Source: Henckelia pumila (Eukaryota; Streptophyta; Magnoliopsida; Lamiales; Gesneriaceae). From it: 64,000 nt of DNA. A program made the position numbers and the translations under genes. Below the pieces are notes generated by a model. It made no database searches, had not been told where the DNA came from, and worked only from the letters and a program-made list of their open reading frames with translations. The stretch is from assembly GCF_033568475.1 (NCBI RefSeq), contig NC_133122.1:151480861-151544860 (forward strand). The letters run 5' to 3'. Positions 21,526 to 33,801 of this stretch are shown piece after piece (the stretch's first letter is position 1; each line of letters begins with the position of its first letter).

Positions 21526-22542
21526 GTCGCACCACATGGACTTTGTGGTGTCTCGTATTTCCATAGAATAGCTGCACCACAAGATTAATGAGCTACTTAT
21601 AAAGACAAGACATAGACATCAACTAAAATTGAAGAGAAATTGTGGGTGAATTCCTAGATTTGTGTTTAAAATTAATGGTTCGATTTTGATTCAAATCGAA
21701 TTTTCAGTTTTGGTTTCGTTTCGATTCGGGCAGTTAACTGATCTGTAAACACCTATATGTTAGTGTTCCACGATGTGTAATTTAGGTTTTCTTAAGTTTG
21801 TACGTAAATTTGTGTAGTGACTCAGCTCGGATCACATATTAACTCGTAGTCTTAAGCATTCAATTAGTTTAATAACCAAAGTAATTAAAATAGGAGAGTT
21901 TATTGTGAAAACTTAAAAACATAGTACAAAAAAATCGACATGATACAACCTATACTAGAAACCCAATGTATTAATTCATGCAACCATAATAATCTTCCCA
22001 GCAGCCCCTGGACCTGCAACTAACCTTGCATCGATCCTCCCGCTCCGTCCAACCTGAGACCTATCCAATGGAAAGGGACGTCCAAGGTAACACCAAAGAT
22101 GTGAGCGACAATCGCCCAATACGAATATAGTGACCCGCTCTAGAATCACTTACTAATCAAACTTAAGCATGCAATAAATAAATATATTAAAGCACAATAA
22201 TTCAATTAATAACCAGCTAAAATAAAACGATTCAACAAGCCAACAGGCGGTAGAACCGTCAAAACGGGTCAGCCCGTCGTGCCAACCTGCCCCGCCATGA
22301 AAAAATGGCGGATTGGGTTAGGGTTTTACTGGCCTATTTGGAGGCAGGCCTAAACGGGCCAACCCAAACGGACAGCGGGTTGAGGCGGGCCGGGCCGGCC
22401 CTCCTGTTGATTAACTTAATTAAGAATCGGACTACTACAATGAAAGTATGAGTATACAAAACTAATATGATGCATGCAACATGAGTTGACTGGGTGACTA
22501 GCCAACTAAGATCGAATTCACCGATGATATAAGGTTTTTTTA
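21526..22542. repeat. Fragments of a G1-related LTR with an inserted GC-rich repeat
   Basis: 21950-22125 resembles G1 LTR 14250-14400 (CTCCGTCCAnCCTG..ACCTA, then GTCCAAG). At 22131 a second piece begins TAGTGACCCGCTCTAGAATCAC, like the G1 LTR start. At about 22430-22500 the LTR resumes with ATGCATGCAACATGA. Between them, about 22236-22425, is a GC-rich insert with GTCAAAACGGGT and GGGCCGGGCCGGCC, which resembles a short non-autonomous DNA transposon. No gene is seen. Confidence 0.65.
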
Positions 22543-24056
22543 CAGGGGCGGATCTAGGATTTCGTTTTTGCGGGGGCCGCTTACAAAATAAAGACAAAAG
22601 ATTAAAAGATAAAAATTACACTACTTTTAACAAATATATTTTTAGCTAAAAATAATTAGACATTCTATAAAACTTTCAAAATCTTCAATGATATCATTAA
22701 TACATAAAATGTTGGCAATGTGTCTTTCAGTAAATAACTAAATATCATCAATGCATTTGAGAGAAAATTATCATTTATTTTGCTTCAAAGACTAGTTTTG
22801 ATGATATTCATAGCTAAGAAATGACACTTATGTAGTAGCTGTAAAAACTGAAAAAATAAGCACATCATTATCACCCTAAAACAAGGTTGTATATAAGAAC
22901 TTTTTAGTCTTTACCAACTATAAACGCAAATAAATAAAATCTAGGCAGTTGATCAAGACATTATTACAAATACTAAATTCTAAAATATCAAAATTTAGCA
23001 ACTGATGCGATTTTAATTAAGTTGAATAATATTTTTTTAAAAAATAATTAAGAGAACAATGAAAATTTGGATGAAGGTGATATTTTGTTTGTTCCTATTT
23101 ATTTTATTTATGTCCAACAAAATCTAAACAAACCATCTTTCATTCGGCGCTCATCTTTTGCTTCTAATTTCTAAACTTTGAGTACAAAACCCCTAAAACT
23201 CGATTTTTGATTTGAAGGGTAAGAAATATTAATATATTAGAAATTAAAAGAAGATTAATTAATATATATATATATATATATATATAATATAAAAAATCCT
23301 TCAAATGATAACACAACTAATAATGATTAAAAATGAATTCAATCCAAAACATTATATGAACAAAATCTAAAACAACTCAATCAAATAAAATCACAACAGA
23401 AAACATGTATACATCGGCATATTGTAAGGCCGAAAATAAACACAACTAGCATAAAAATTTTGTGGGAATTGAGAAATTTGATGTAGCCGATAGTGCATCC
23501 ATGCAGAATAGTGGGGTTTTTCTAAATCTATTGATTTTGAAAAATAAAATTAGAAGAATATGGATTTTATTTTTCACGATAATAATTTTTTTATTTTATA
23601 TAATTTTAGATAAAAGCATAAGATTTTTCACTTTTCACTATAAATATCATCCCTTTTTATTAGTTTGAAATCTATTATTTTATATAATTTTAGAGATAAT
23701 TTAGAATAAGAGAAACATTAAAATATAGATTTTCATTTTTCCATGATGAATAGCCTCTTTATTTTTATTTTTCTTACGTTGTAATTTTTTATTTTGTATG
23801 ATTTTAGAGGAAATGTTTTTAAAGATTTAAGTAAAGAAATAATTTAGATAATTTATTAGAAGAATATGAATTTTCATTTTGCGGATGAATAACCCATTTT
23901 TCGTTTTTATTAGTTGCAATTTTTTATTATATACATATTTAATATTTTGAAACAATAATTTACATATTTTAATAAAATGGGTAAAAAGGCAAAAGAAGCG
24001 GGCTCAGCGTTTCGAACTTGAGCATTTAAAGTTGAAAAAAAGACTTTTCGCCCCTG
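22543..24056. mobile_element. Non-autonomous hAT-type element with TIRs
   Basis: The left end is CAGGGGCGGATCTAGG and the right end reads CAGGGGCGAAAAG in reverse complement, so the outer 8 bp of the TIR match. The flanks are GTTTTTTTA on the left and GTTTTTTA on the right, a target duplication of about 8 bp differing by one T in a homopolymer. The 1.5 kb interior is very AT-rich, has an (AT)n run at 23264-23286 and no transposase. Confidence 0.75.
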
Positions 24057-24081
24057 GTTTTTTAGATCCAAATTAATATTA

Positions 24082-24361
24082 TCTCTTACTATCTAATAAA
24101 GTGAGAGGATGCTATAGTAAATGTTTTTGGTATTTTTAATTGAATTTTCAAAATTATCCTTTATCTAATAATGCAATTTCTAAAGTGAGAGGATGCTATA
24201 GTAAATGTTTTTGGTATTTTTAAGTGAATTTTCAAAATTACCCTCTATCTAATAATGCAATTTTTAAAAATCAAATGTGCAATTCAGTAATTTCAAATGA
24301 TTTTCAAATTTTGAAAGTAACTCTCACAATGTGTTTAACTGTTTGAGATTGTTGTTTTTTA

Positions 24362-24393
<32 letters not shown>

Positions 24394-24518
24394 TTATTAC
24401 ATATATTTTATCTTCTAAAATGGTAGTTTAATAATATAAGCATTAACTTTTCAAAATAATAATAATAATAATAACGCGTGCATTAACAAGCACACTTATT
24501 GCGTGTGCAAGTTGCTAG
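24082..24518 (+). mobile_element. Small Helitron-like element
   Basis: It starts TC (TCTCTTACTATC) after an A and ends CTAG before a T, as Helitrons do. The terminus is preceded by a short hairpin (GCACAC...GTGTGC, 24490-24508). Inside is an 84-bp tandem duplication (24101-24184 and 24185-24268) and (AAT)n runs at 24364-24390 and 24457-24475. No protein is encoded. Confidence 0.65.
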
Positions 24519-24782
24519 TTATTATAAAATATATATAAGATCAATCATAAAAATCCTGTACACTTAGATGTGTGAGATCAAATTGTCTGTATATATCTTT
24601 TCTATCCCTTCTATTATATTAAGTGTGAGGCTACACTAAGTTGATACGTTGGTGTGGCCTCTTTGTTTTTAAATTTTTTTTTACAATTTTTTTTTGTTGC
24701 AATGATTTATTTTTTTTATTTTCTAAAATTATTTAATAAAAAACGGACTGTAATGAACATAAACTTGTATGCAAAAACACAC

Positions 24783-24790
24783 TATATAAG
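24783..24790 (+). promoter_or_regulatory. Candidate TATA box of the MAPR gene
   Basis: CTATATAAGC about 265 bp before the start codon, downstream of the Helitron-like element. The position would give a 5' UTR of roughly 230 nt. Confidence 0.45.
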
Positions 24791-25047
24791 CATGCAACAC
24801 GTGCAATTCGGTACTAGTATTATAGTATTTATAAAAGGTGTATAAAAAAATAAAATTTTATTTTGAGATTCGTGGTTGGTGGCGGAAGGATGATGTTCCA
24901 TGCAGTTCCCAATCCCATGCCCATTGCCCGATCTAGTCAATTCACACCCTTCGACTCTCACACCCACCCGATAAATTCCCATTTCGATTTCACCATCAAA
25001 ACCCTACCAAACCCTAATTCTCCTCCTCCTAAAAACGAAATTAGTTC

Positions 25048-26784
25048 ATGGCGCTGTGGGATTTGCTTACGGAATCGATCAACCAGTACACGGGGCTGTC
25101 CCCGACGGCGTTTTTCACCATACTGGCGCTGATGTTCGTGACTTACAAGGTTGTCTCTGGCATGTTTGTGGCGGCAAATGATTACACCGCCGTCAAGAGA
25201 GAGAATGAGTTTGTCCTCCGCGAGCCGGTGCAGATGGGCGATGTGACGGAGGTGGAGCTGAGGGCCTACGATGGTTCTGATCCCAACAAGCCGTTACTCA
25301 TGGCTATCAAAGGACAGATCTACGATGTTTCTCGTTCCAGGTACTTGTTTTTCAGAGATCCCCGTTCACCAAGCGAGCTCGTTGAGCGCATGACTTGAAT
25401 TTCGTTGGAATGAATAAATCTTTGCATCGCTGAACTGTTTTTCTTGCCTTGTTACTTATTCCCCTGTTTGTTGCTTTTTTACAAATACATCAATCTGCCG
25501 TGAATTTGAATTGCTAGTTATACTGATTTAAGTCTAAATATTAGTACTATTTAAGAGGTGCGAACTACCAAGTATGACTAAAAATTTGCAGGCGCCTGCT
25601 CGAGGTTGAACCACATTCTAATGGGCTCATGCTCAAGTGAGATTTGAGTCGACTTGAGCTCAATTCGAATTCGAAGAGTGAAAAATTGAGGCTTGAGCTC
25701 TTTTTCAATGGATATTTAAGTTCCAACTTCCGAATGAGCCTGTTGTGTTCTGAACTTGAATTCAGAGGTCAAGATCGAACACACAGAATCAAGATTAGAA
25801 ATCACGAAAATAACTACAGCTGGAAGATAAAAATAAGATTAGAAATCTCGAAAATAACTACAGCTGGAAGATAAAAATACAGCAAATACAGCTAGAAGAT
25901 TTATACATAGTAACACAATTAAAAAATTCTCACGTATTTAATAGCCTAGCTAGATATTTAATAACAATACAGCTACAAGATGGGCAAAAACAGAGACGAA
26001 ACTAGGAAGGAGAAACAGTCTCGGGTGGTGAACAAACAGTGGGGTTCTCCGGTGTCTCAGATCTAGGGGAATCAGAGCGGGGTTAGCTGCATAGATGAAG
26101 ATGAGAAAGAGGTGGAGGTGGTTGGAGAAGGAAGTGGCCGAGACAAGGCGTAGAGGGTAGAGGTAGTGGAAGTCGAGGGTGGAGAAGATGGATGAGGATT
26201 TGGATTAGCAGAAATGGGATAAACAAAAAAAAATAAAAATAAGTGTATAAAAGTTTGCAGAGCTAGAAGTTGTGTTGTAAAAGTTTTCAAGTTTGGTTCA
26301 GATTTCGGGCTTTCGGCTCGGACAAAGTAAATTCAAATTCAATCATTTGAATCTGAACGAAACTTGATTCGTTTGCTCCCCCAATTGATGTGTTCCCTTT
26401 CATCCTTATAATCCGCATTGTGATGATTTGCAAGATATTTAATATGGTGAACCTACTTGAGATAATGTAATTCAATGTTATTTCAGGATGTTTTATGGAC
26501 CTAGTGGACCATATGCATTGTTTGCCGGTAGGGATGCAAGCCGAGCCCTCGCTCTAATGTCTTTCGACCCTAAAGACCTTACTGGAAATATCGAAGAGCT
26601 GACTACTTCAGAGTTGGAAGCTTTACTAGAATGGGAATACAAGTTCATGGAGAAGTATGTGAAAGTGGGGCAAATAGTCGGAGGAAAAATCATCGAGCCT
26701 AAAGAAACCGGATTCGAAGATCAATCTACCAAACACGATGGAGATGAATCCAAGGAAACCGGATCTGAAGTAAAAGATTTGTAG
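25048..26784 (+). CDS. MSBP: Membrane steroid-binding (MAPR) protein
   Basis: Two exons: 25048-25340 (donor GTACTT) and 26487-26784 (acceptor TTATTTCAG, then G), with a 1146-bp intron. The split codon gives Arg, and the protein is 196 residues. Residues about 21-43 are a hydrophobic membrane anchor. A cytochrome-b5-like heme/steroid-binding domain follows: FVLREPVQMGDVTEVELRAY, then GQIYDVSRSR at the exon junction, then FYGPSGPYALFAGRDASRALA. The acidic, Lys-rich tail is usual. Family members bind steroids or heme and sit in ER or plasma membrane. The second exon is required to complete the domain, which supports the splice model. A polyadenylation signal AATAAA is at 26931. Confidence 0.93.
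25341..26486 (+). other. Intron of the MAPR gene
   Basis: GT-AG intron. It contains a short tandem duplication at about 25793-25880 (unit about 44 bp, with AGATTAGAAATC and AACTACAGCTGGAAG). A - strand reading frame at 26072-26290 is Ser/Pro/Thr-rich and has no supporting context. Confidence 0.85.
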
Positions 26785-26930
26785 TAGAAGACATCCCATT
26801 CGCATGCTCAAGTTTTTGAACAAAACACATGGTATGTAAAATTTCAAGGGTTCTGAAAATGAACCTGAATATATGATGTTTAGGTTGTATAATGTAACTT
26901 GTAAGGACCACCGGACCACTGTTACTCTTC

Positions 26931-26936
26931 AATAAA
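26931..26936 (+). terminator. Polyadenylation signal of the MAPR gene
   Basis: AATAAA, 147 bp after the stop codon. Confidence 0.6.
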
Positions 26937-27013
26937 ATAATGAAAGATGTATAAAATTGTACGTTTTACGGCTCAGTTTTCTCTTGAACATATATATATA
27001 TATATTATATATG

Positions 27014-27490
27014 TATATACTATTTTATTAAAGTTGAGATAGGTATAGTAAACGCTTCTTCTCATCTAATGTGTGGATACCAAGTTTTTTTTTTTCTCAT
27101 TTTACCCTTCATTTTACTATTTTCGTGAAAAAAATTTGTGTTCATTTTGAAAAACATCTCACTTGAAAATACATAAATCACTACACCCCACTTTCTCAAA
27201 AAAAATAGAATTCATTGATTCAACTATAACACTTTAAAAAAAAAAACTGATTTATATTTTCACACATAAAGAGCCCGTTTAGATTTTGTAGAGATTTTTT
27301 AAAATAAGTGCTTTTAAAAGCTGCAATTTTTAGCTTTTGAAAAAGCTCTAATTTTGACTTAAAAAAGTGCTTATTTAAGCACTTTTTTGGTCAACCAAAC
27401 AATTTGTTAACTGAAAAACACTTAAAAAAATGTTTTTTTGGCCTGACTTTTGAAACCAAACGGGGCCAAAGCATGCGCCTATCCCGCTAG
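27014..27490 (+). mobile_element. Second Helitron-like element carrying a nested MITE
   Basis: The 5' part (TACTATTTTATTAAAG, then TATAGTAAAC) matches the start of the element at 24082. The 3' end CCCGCTAG is followed by T. A terminal-repeat element occupies 27271-27466. The exact 5' TC is not clear. Confidence 0.5.
27271..27466. mobile_element. MITE with GAGCCCGTTT/AAACGGGGCC ends
   Basis: The left end is GAGCCCGTTTAGATTTTG and the right end reads GGCCCCGTTTGGTTTCAAA in reverse complement. The interior has matched AAAAGTGCTT/AAGCACTTTT segments. The target duplication is not resolved. A similar start appears at about 63911-64000. Confidence 0.55.
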
Positions 27491-27979
27491 TATATATAAT
27501 AAACGAGTTGTTCTCACCTCCCACGAAGATAACTACAATTGATTGGCACAAATAATATAATAGTGAAAAACTAGTAATCGTAACCTTTTAGGTGTATAAC
27601 GTTGATGATATTCAAAAACGTAATTAACAAGTCGGTTGAGTATAGTAGGAAATTTATTTTACTTTCTATGACTAATGTGCGGATAACTAAGTTATGGATT
27701 TAAGAATTTTTGTGTTTCATCGTTGACAATATAATTAAATCCACAGATTTGAAATAATTTCATTCAAAAATATTGATTTTTGATCTTGAAAATGTACATT
27801 CATATGCTTTTCGAATTTTGAGCAAACTCCTTGTGGATATATTTTCAAGGCACGCTTGCTTAATATTTGAAAATACAAAAAAATTATGGGCAACTTGAAA
27901 ATCACTCCCCAATTCAAACTTAAGTTTCATTTAACTCCCTAACTTCTTTTTTTTTTTTTTTTTTTCCAAAAATGCCTTT
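27491..27979. other. AT-rich intergenic DNA
   Basis: No gene or repeat boundary is seen. It ends in a T homopolymer at about 27950-27965. Confidence 0.6.
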
Positions 27980-29010
27980 TTCTTAATTTTAATCATTATT
28001 TTCTCTCGAAGTATCAAATGCGTAATCTGATTCACTTGATTAATCAAGATAATAAATATTTTCATCATCGAATGAAAATTCAATTGTTTCTACTGGATAG
28101 AATCCAATAGTATATAATTCTTCATGAAGTTTAATATTTTTTTCGTTTCGTTTTGGACATTCATTTGCATAATGTCCTTATTCATTGCACACCAACATGC
28201 ACAATTATTTCCTTTATCTTTTGAGCAAGATGATTCTTTGTTATCAAACTTTTTATATAATTTTCTTCTATAAGGTTTTTTGAAAAAGTTCTTTTTGAAT
28301 TTACTTTTCTTATAAGGAATGAATTTTCTTTTAAATGATTTATAAGGTTTATTAGTTTTGGTTTGTTTGTGTCGTTTAGATGTTTGTGTGACATGTTTGT
28401 TTTACAACCATAATCTTTTACTGTGAATTCTATTTTGTCATAACAAAGTTTATTGTTTTGTTTGTAGGACTTGGAGACTCTTTTATTTGGCGTTACTTCA
28501 TGACATTTCTTTGTTATTATATCTTTGATAAATTTAATAGCTCCTCCTAACGTTTTGGCATAAGAAGTCGTTAAGAATTCATCTTTACTGTTTATTGGTA
28601 TATTAGGTATCTTATTAAAGATACTTAGTTTATAGTGTTCTTTTTTATCAGCGTCTATTAACTGATAATAGTTTGTTTCATAATCACATATAAATTCCTC
28701 TAAATAGCAATTCTTCTAGATCTTTTTCTAGTTTTGCTACGGATGCCATTAGGATGAAGTTGATTAATTGACAATAGTTTGTTTAATTTTAAGAATATTT
28801 TGGTCCATTGTTCTAATTTTCTCGAGTATATCTTCATCATTTCTAGCAAATGATAATGATCTTCTCGGTAATGAATTTTTGTTATTTGAAGATCATCCGA
28901 ACTCCATGTTTTATGAGGTTTTATTTCTTCAATGAATACTTTTTTGGGTGTTTCAACCCTTGTGATGTCCTGAAAGATCGTTGGAATCTCGATCATTTCT
29001 TTAGATTATG
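27980..29010 (-). pseudogene. Pararetrovirus coat-protein-like region
   Basis: Lys/Asn-rich fragments are open at 28996-28700 and 28394-28182. The distal part keeps a zinc-knuckle half GHYANECPK (about 28151-28177), while the first half with its Cys-Trp-x-Cys pattern lies in a different frame. The knuckle is therefore split by a frameshift. A basic stretch before the knuckle and an Ile/acid-rich tail after it fit a caulimovirid capsid C-terminus. Confidence 0.65.
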
Positions 29011-29900
29011 AACTGTGCGAATGCACACTGTTTGATAATGCTAATCCAACAATATAATGTATGTTGATTGGTGCATTTCGTGATCTCATTAAATCTTTTA
29101 TTTTAAAATAATATTCGAGTGTTAAGACTCTGTTAATATATTTATCTTGTGTAGAAACTGAGAATTGTGGATATAAAGTAAAATTTAAGTTTTGAATAAC
29201 AGAGATTTCCGGTAATTATTTCTAGTATAGAATCTCGTAGTTATTTATTTGTTTATCTCGTACAATAATCTCGATTGGTGAATCGATTCCTTCTCTAAAA
29301 TGAGCTGAAACTATTATATCAAGTCCTCCGATAAAGATATATTTTAGTTTATTTCTTTCGGATTCTTTTGCTCATCTCATAATTGGTTCTACTTTTGTTG
29401 TCGTTAGAAGAAGTATTTCATTTTTATGTTCAAGGTTTATACGTAAGGATTTTTCTCTTGTTTTTAAAGAATAGAATATATGATTATTCCTTGAGTTTAA
29501 TGTTTGAGATATTTTAGTAAAATACCTTGAATAATTAGTAATTGTTGTGAAGAACTGTCGTTTTTGAGTTTCTTAATTTCTAAGAATTTTTGTTTGTTGA
29601 ATGTGATATTTAAATCATATTCTTTATTATTCTCAATTTTTTCTATTTCCAGATCTGTCATTAGTAAATTAGGGAAGACCTTTTCTTTTCAAGATCTATT
29701 AGTTGTTGTTCAATATCTGCTATATCCTGGATTATCATCTTCTTCAGGAATTGAAGAGTAATTTAGGGCTCTTATATGAGTTTTTAGCTGTTTTTTAGTC
29801 ATATATATTTTGAAACTGATATGCTTAATTAGTTGCTAGATTAAATATGCTAAGTTTATACTTTGATCGTACTGATGTACATCTTTTATTAATTCAATAC
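29011..29900 (-). pseudogene. Pararetrovirus movement-protein-like region
   Basis: No long frame survives, but one short segment (about 29240-29380) reads FREGIDSPIEI in a context of conserved hydrophobic strands. It is followed, across a stop, by a LTLEYYF-type segment and an ALSN motif near 29030. These features match the 30K-superfamily movement domain of caulimovirids, and the region directly follows the primer site as expected. Confidence 0.6.
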
Positions 29901-30042
29901 TTTTGTTCTTGGATCATATTTTTAGATTTTATATACATACTTGTTTCTCTGAATCCTTTTCCTAAATGAGATATGGAATTGTTACATCATGATGCTAAAT
30001 ATTTATAGTAGATCTAATCCTGATCTTGATTCTTAATTTTCT

Positions 30043-30055
30043 GGCTCTGATACCA
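30043..30055 (-). promoter_or_regulatory. Pararetrovirus primer-binding site (tRNA-Met)
   Basis: TGGTATCAGAGCC on the - strand. In caulimovirids this motif primes minus-strand synthesis and conventionally marks genome position 1. No LTR boundary adjoins it. Confidence 0.75.
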
Positions 30056-30960
30056 GATTGCGAAAAATTCTCCTAATCGTCTATATCTTGTAAACTATAT
30101 TCATCAAATTGTTCTATTAGTTTGGATTCTAAATAAAATATTTATTGGTTTATTATATTATATTCTTCGTAGATCTGAATATATAATGGGCCTGTTTTTA
30201 ACAAAATTTTAATTTTCTCTCATAATTCTTGAAGCTTATTATTTAAAATGCACATTTCCTGTTTGAGTGTCATACGAGAAATATTTTAGATTTTTTGAAA
30301 TAAATTTTAAATTAAGGGCAATAGGAGGTTTAGAAAAGTTACCAAATTGATCAATCCTTGATCCTGAGTAGATGCCAAATCATTGCTTTTCCTTAACGAT
30401 CACTTGTTTAAAACGGTGCTTGCCTTTTGGATCTCCAGGTTTACTCTGATCATGAATTTTCAATCGATGGCTTCCAGCCTTCTTCCTCCTTACGCCCTGC
30501 CTGTTTAGTTAATTGTCATTAGGCTTAATTTGTTTTTTGATTTTATGCTTCTTAATTTTCTATAATCTTCATGCGTCTTGTATGAATTAGAGCATAAGAA
30601 ACTTAAGAAGAAAGAGGGAGACTCAAACTTCACTTACTTATTTTCAAAACAAGCATATCCTTATATAGGCGTGGAGAAACACGTACAAAGATAAGAATAA
30701 AAAAAAAGGGAGGGGGGGACCATTCTTGACGCTACATAATGAAAGACAACTTATTTTCCGTCTGAGGGGACGCCTTTACATGTGGTGTGGTCCACGATTA
30801 TAAATTTACATTGTATCACTATCTGAATCTCTAGTGGCTTCGGACCACTTTTTATTGGTTTTTCTTTTTTGACAGCCATTTCTTCTATCTTTATTGGTTT
30901 TCAATGTCCACATTTGTGAGTGGTAATCGTTCCTACTTTTTTACATAGCATTTGTTGAGT
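30056..30960 (-). promoter_or_regulatory. Pararetrovirus intergenic region and promoter
   Basis: On the - strand CTATATAAGGA at 30659-30668 is a strong TATA box. It lies about 600 nt before the primer site, a distance consistent with a long caulimovirid leader. A TGACG motif at 30727-30731 (window strand) resembles an as-1-type element. A C/G run lies at 30706-30722. Confidence 0.6.
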
Positions 30961-32234
30961 CTTTTTTGTCATGTCGACTCTTGATTCATAGATTGGAGCT
31001 TCAAATTGTGCTAACATTGTTAGATATTTTTTTCTGGATGAGCTCCTTGTGTCCAGTGGTTAATAAAATTTTATTATATGCAAAATTTATTTTAACCTTT
31101 GAATTTTCATCTATCTTTCCTATTTTCAAGATCATGTCAATTAATGTTTTTATTCTTATCTTTGGAAGTGTTGAGATGTCCATGACTGGTTTCTCTTCAT
31201 TTGATCTTTCGAATAATAACTTTTTCGTTATTCCTTCGACATTGAATGTATATCATTGGTTGATAGAATTTGTCATTATCCCAATCTGAAAGAATTGAAT
31301 GAATATTCAATGTTAATACTGGATCGTCGTTGAAGACTGCTTTATTGAACTTGATAATAATATTTCTCAGTTGATAGGGAAATAGTTATATCTCTTGATT
31401 GTTTGGACTGACTTCTAATCAACTTAATAATTCATTTGATAAAAATCTTACGACTTCATGCGTTGGTGCTCCTTGTAATGTTCTTGCTCTGGATATGCCT
31501 TGTGTGTCACAAGTTTTAGCCAAAATCCTGCAGATGTTTTGACTATTTTCAAATAGTTTAATGTCTCAAAGAACCCAGTCTTGAATTTTTCTGTAAAATT
31601 CGTTTTTTCAAAAATTTGTTTTTGTGGTCGTAGATTGACCATCTTTCTGTCTCTTTTTTCAAGGGCATTTTTGAACGTCCTTTCTTTTTATTTTTCATTT
31701 TTCTCGGTGCTGGCTGTGACCACTGATTCTTTTCCATTTTCTTTTTCTTTTTTGTTAGTGCTGGCTGTGACCACTGACTATTTTTCTTTCATCTCCATTA
31801 TTTTGTCAAACGGAGTTGCCATTTTGATGGGTGTTCGTGGCGAGGATGATGACGAGGTTGTCATTTACTCTTTTGTCATTTGAATTTTTCTGATTAATTT
31901 TTTTTCTTTTGTTGAAGAATTTGAATTTCTTTCTGTAAGTCAATCAGTTGTTCTTTCAATTGACTTAATTGTTTCATCTTGAATATATTCTGCACAAGAA
32001 AATGTATTTATACATATATGTAAAATTCTTAGTAATTTAACACTTCTCGTGAGTAATTCGAATAGTTTGATTATGCGTATCATTGCATTTATAAATCATT
32101 TTTCAAGAATCGAATCAATCTTCATAAATGAGATTGATTATTTTACTCATAGAGTAACTTATGTTTCTGAATATAAATCTCTTTTCATTAATTTATATTC
32201 TCCATGCTTTATGAGGCATGTTTGGATGACTTAA
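30961..32234 (-). pseudogene. Pararetrovirus second-ORF candidate (coiled coil)
   Basis: Around 31985-31880 the - strand has a heptad-like segment with LSQLKEQLIDLQKEI. Short frames follow at 31642-31448 and 31183-31001 (ISTLPKIRIKTLIDM). The position after RNase H and before the promoter fits the transactivator/inclusion-type ORF of caulimovirids, but no diagnostic motif survives. The last 90 bp (32145-32234) duplicate the sequence that restarts at 41046. Confidence 0.45.
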
Positions 32235-33801
32235 TGTAACACCCCGATTTTATCTTAATTGAGCTTATTCGAGTTAATCGGAGATTACAGAGTTCAAGAG
32301 CCGACTTGATTTTGATCAGGGTCTATTTTGCAAATTTCGGATTTTTCAGGAACTAAAACCAAATATTGGATTTTATATTTTATCTACACTTGGTTAACTT
32401 GGTCTATTCCCTTCATCTCCTTCCCCAAGCACGCCTCCACCATTGTAGATGCCCCATTTGAGATTCAAGCTTTCAGATTTCAGTCCTAACTCGATCCGTC
32501 CGTTGGAAATTATTTCTGAAGGCATTTTAGCGATCACGACAGCGAGAGCTTCGTTATATCGTAAGTTTTTCTTCGATCAGCTAAATTTTGATTTTTGGAT
32601 GTTGTTAGAATCGATTAAGTTTCGGTTATGTTGTGCTTGACAGAGTTCTGATCGTTTATTCTCAATCTGTTTTGAATTAGAGAGTCGTTCGGATTTGTTA
32701 TGATTTTTGGAAGCCTATTTTTCAAAAATGGAGTTTTGAGATTTGTTGGGTTTGAGCCTTTATTGTTGTCTTAACATTGATATGAGTTGATATAGATATT
32801 GTACTGCTGTCTGCGTTCCAGTTTGATTAGTTTATAGCCGTTATGCCGCCGGTTTGAGTTTTTGAGATTTTGAACCGTTTTGAGTTATAGAACTTTGGCT
32901 ATTGAGTTTTGATCGTCGTTGTTGATCTTCTTTTCCTCCGTACAAATCTTTTGGAGTTTGTCGAGCCCTGTGTTAGCAGCTTGAGATCGTCGAAGAATTG
33001 GACGAAGAGCGGTAAAGAGTTTACCTTGAGCCTTGTTGTTGTTTAGGTTGTATAGATTTTGATATAGCCTTTTTTGTAGCGTATCCAGAATTGGAGCTAC
33101 TTGCTTTGAGAGGTACAAGCAGTCATCATTTAGCGGGATAGCATACTCAAGACAGTTGGTTCTTAAGTTTTCCATTAAAATCACATACTTGCATCAATAC
33201 TTGTTCTAACATGTGGAACTTGTATTTTGTTGTTGATTGAGCACTTGTTATATGACTTAATGTTTTATGTTTTACTTATGCATTCATCTTGAGCCAAACC
33301 TTTGATTTCAGCAGGCAGAACGACCTTTTTTATTTAGAGGTTTTGGGGGCTATGTTGCGAGTGGCCTGAGTTGTAGAAGTTCACCTAGTGTTAGCATACT
33401 TCTCATAGCCGCACCAAAGTCTAGGGGATTGGGATACGTGGCACCACCTCGATGGGGAGAGTCGGTGAGTTGTTACGTGATCTCATCATCGGGATCCCAA
33501 AAGCAAAGCAGCAATCCCTTGTTTATCAGAATTGATATCCCTATTTTAAAGACATGCATATAATTCGTTTTGATTTGATTATGTTGTCTTGAAAACATGT
33601 TGTTGATATGTTACTTGTATTACTTGTTATGTTGATTTTACTGGAAATATCATTCTCACCGGAGTTATCCAACTGTTACTTTGTTTTGTATGTGTACTTG
33701 GCAATAGGTGGGGTATGATCAAGTCAGTGAAGGCCTGGTTAGCGTCAGGAGTGAGAGATAGAAGTGGGACTCGGTTTAGAAGTCGTATCAGTATGTCTAT
33801 C

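Noticed and set aside
26072-26290. - strand frame in the MAPR intron with a hydrophobic N-terminus and Ser/Thr/Pro-rich body
   Set aside because: It resembles a small secreted protein, but it is low complexity, inside an intron, and has no promoter or homologue that I recognise.
27735-27917. 60-codon - strand frame in AT-rich DNA
   Set aside because: Short, Ile/Phe/Lys-rich, expected by chance at this composition.
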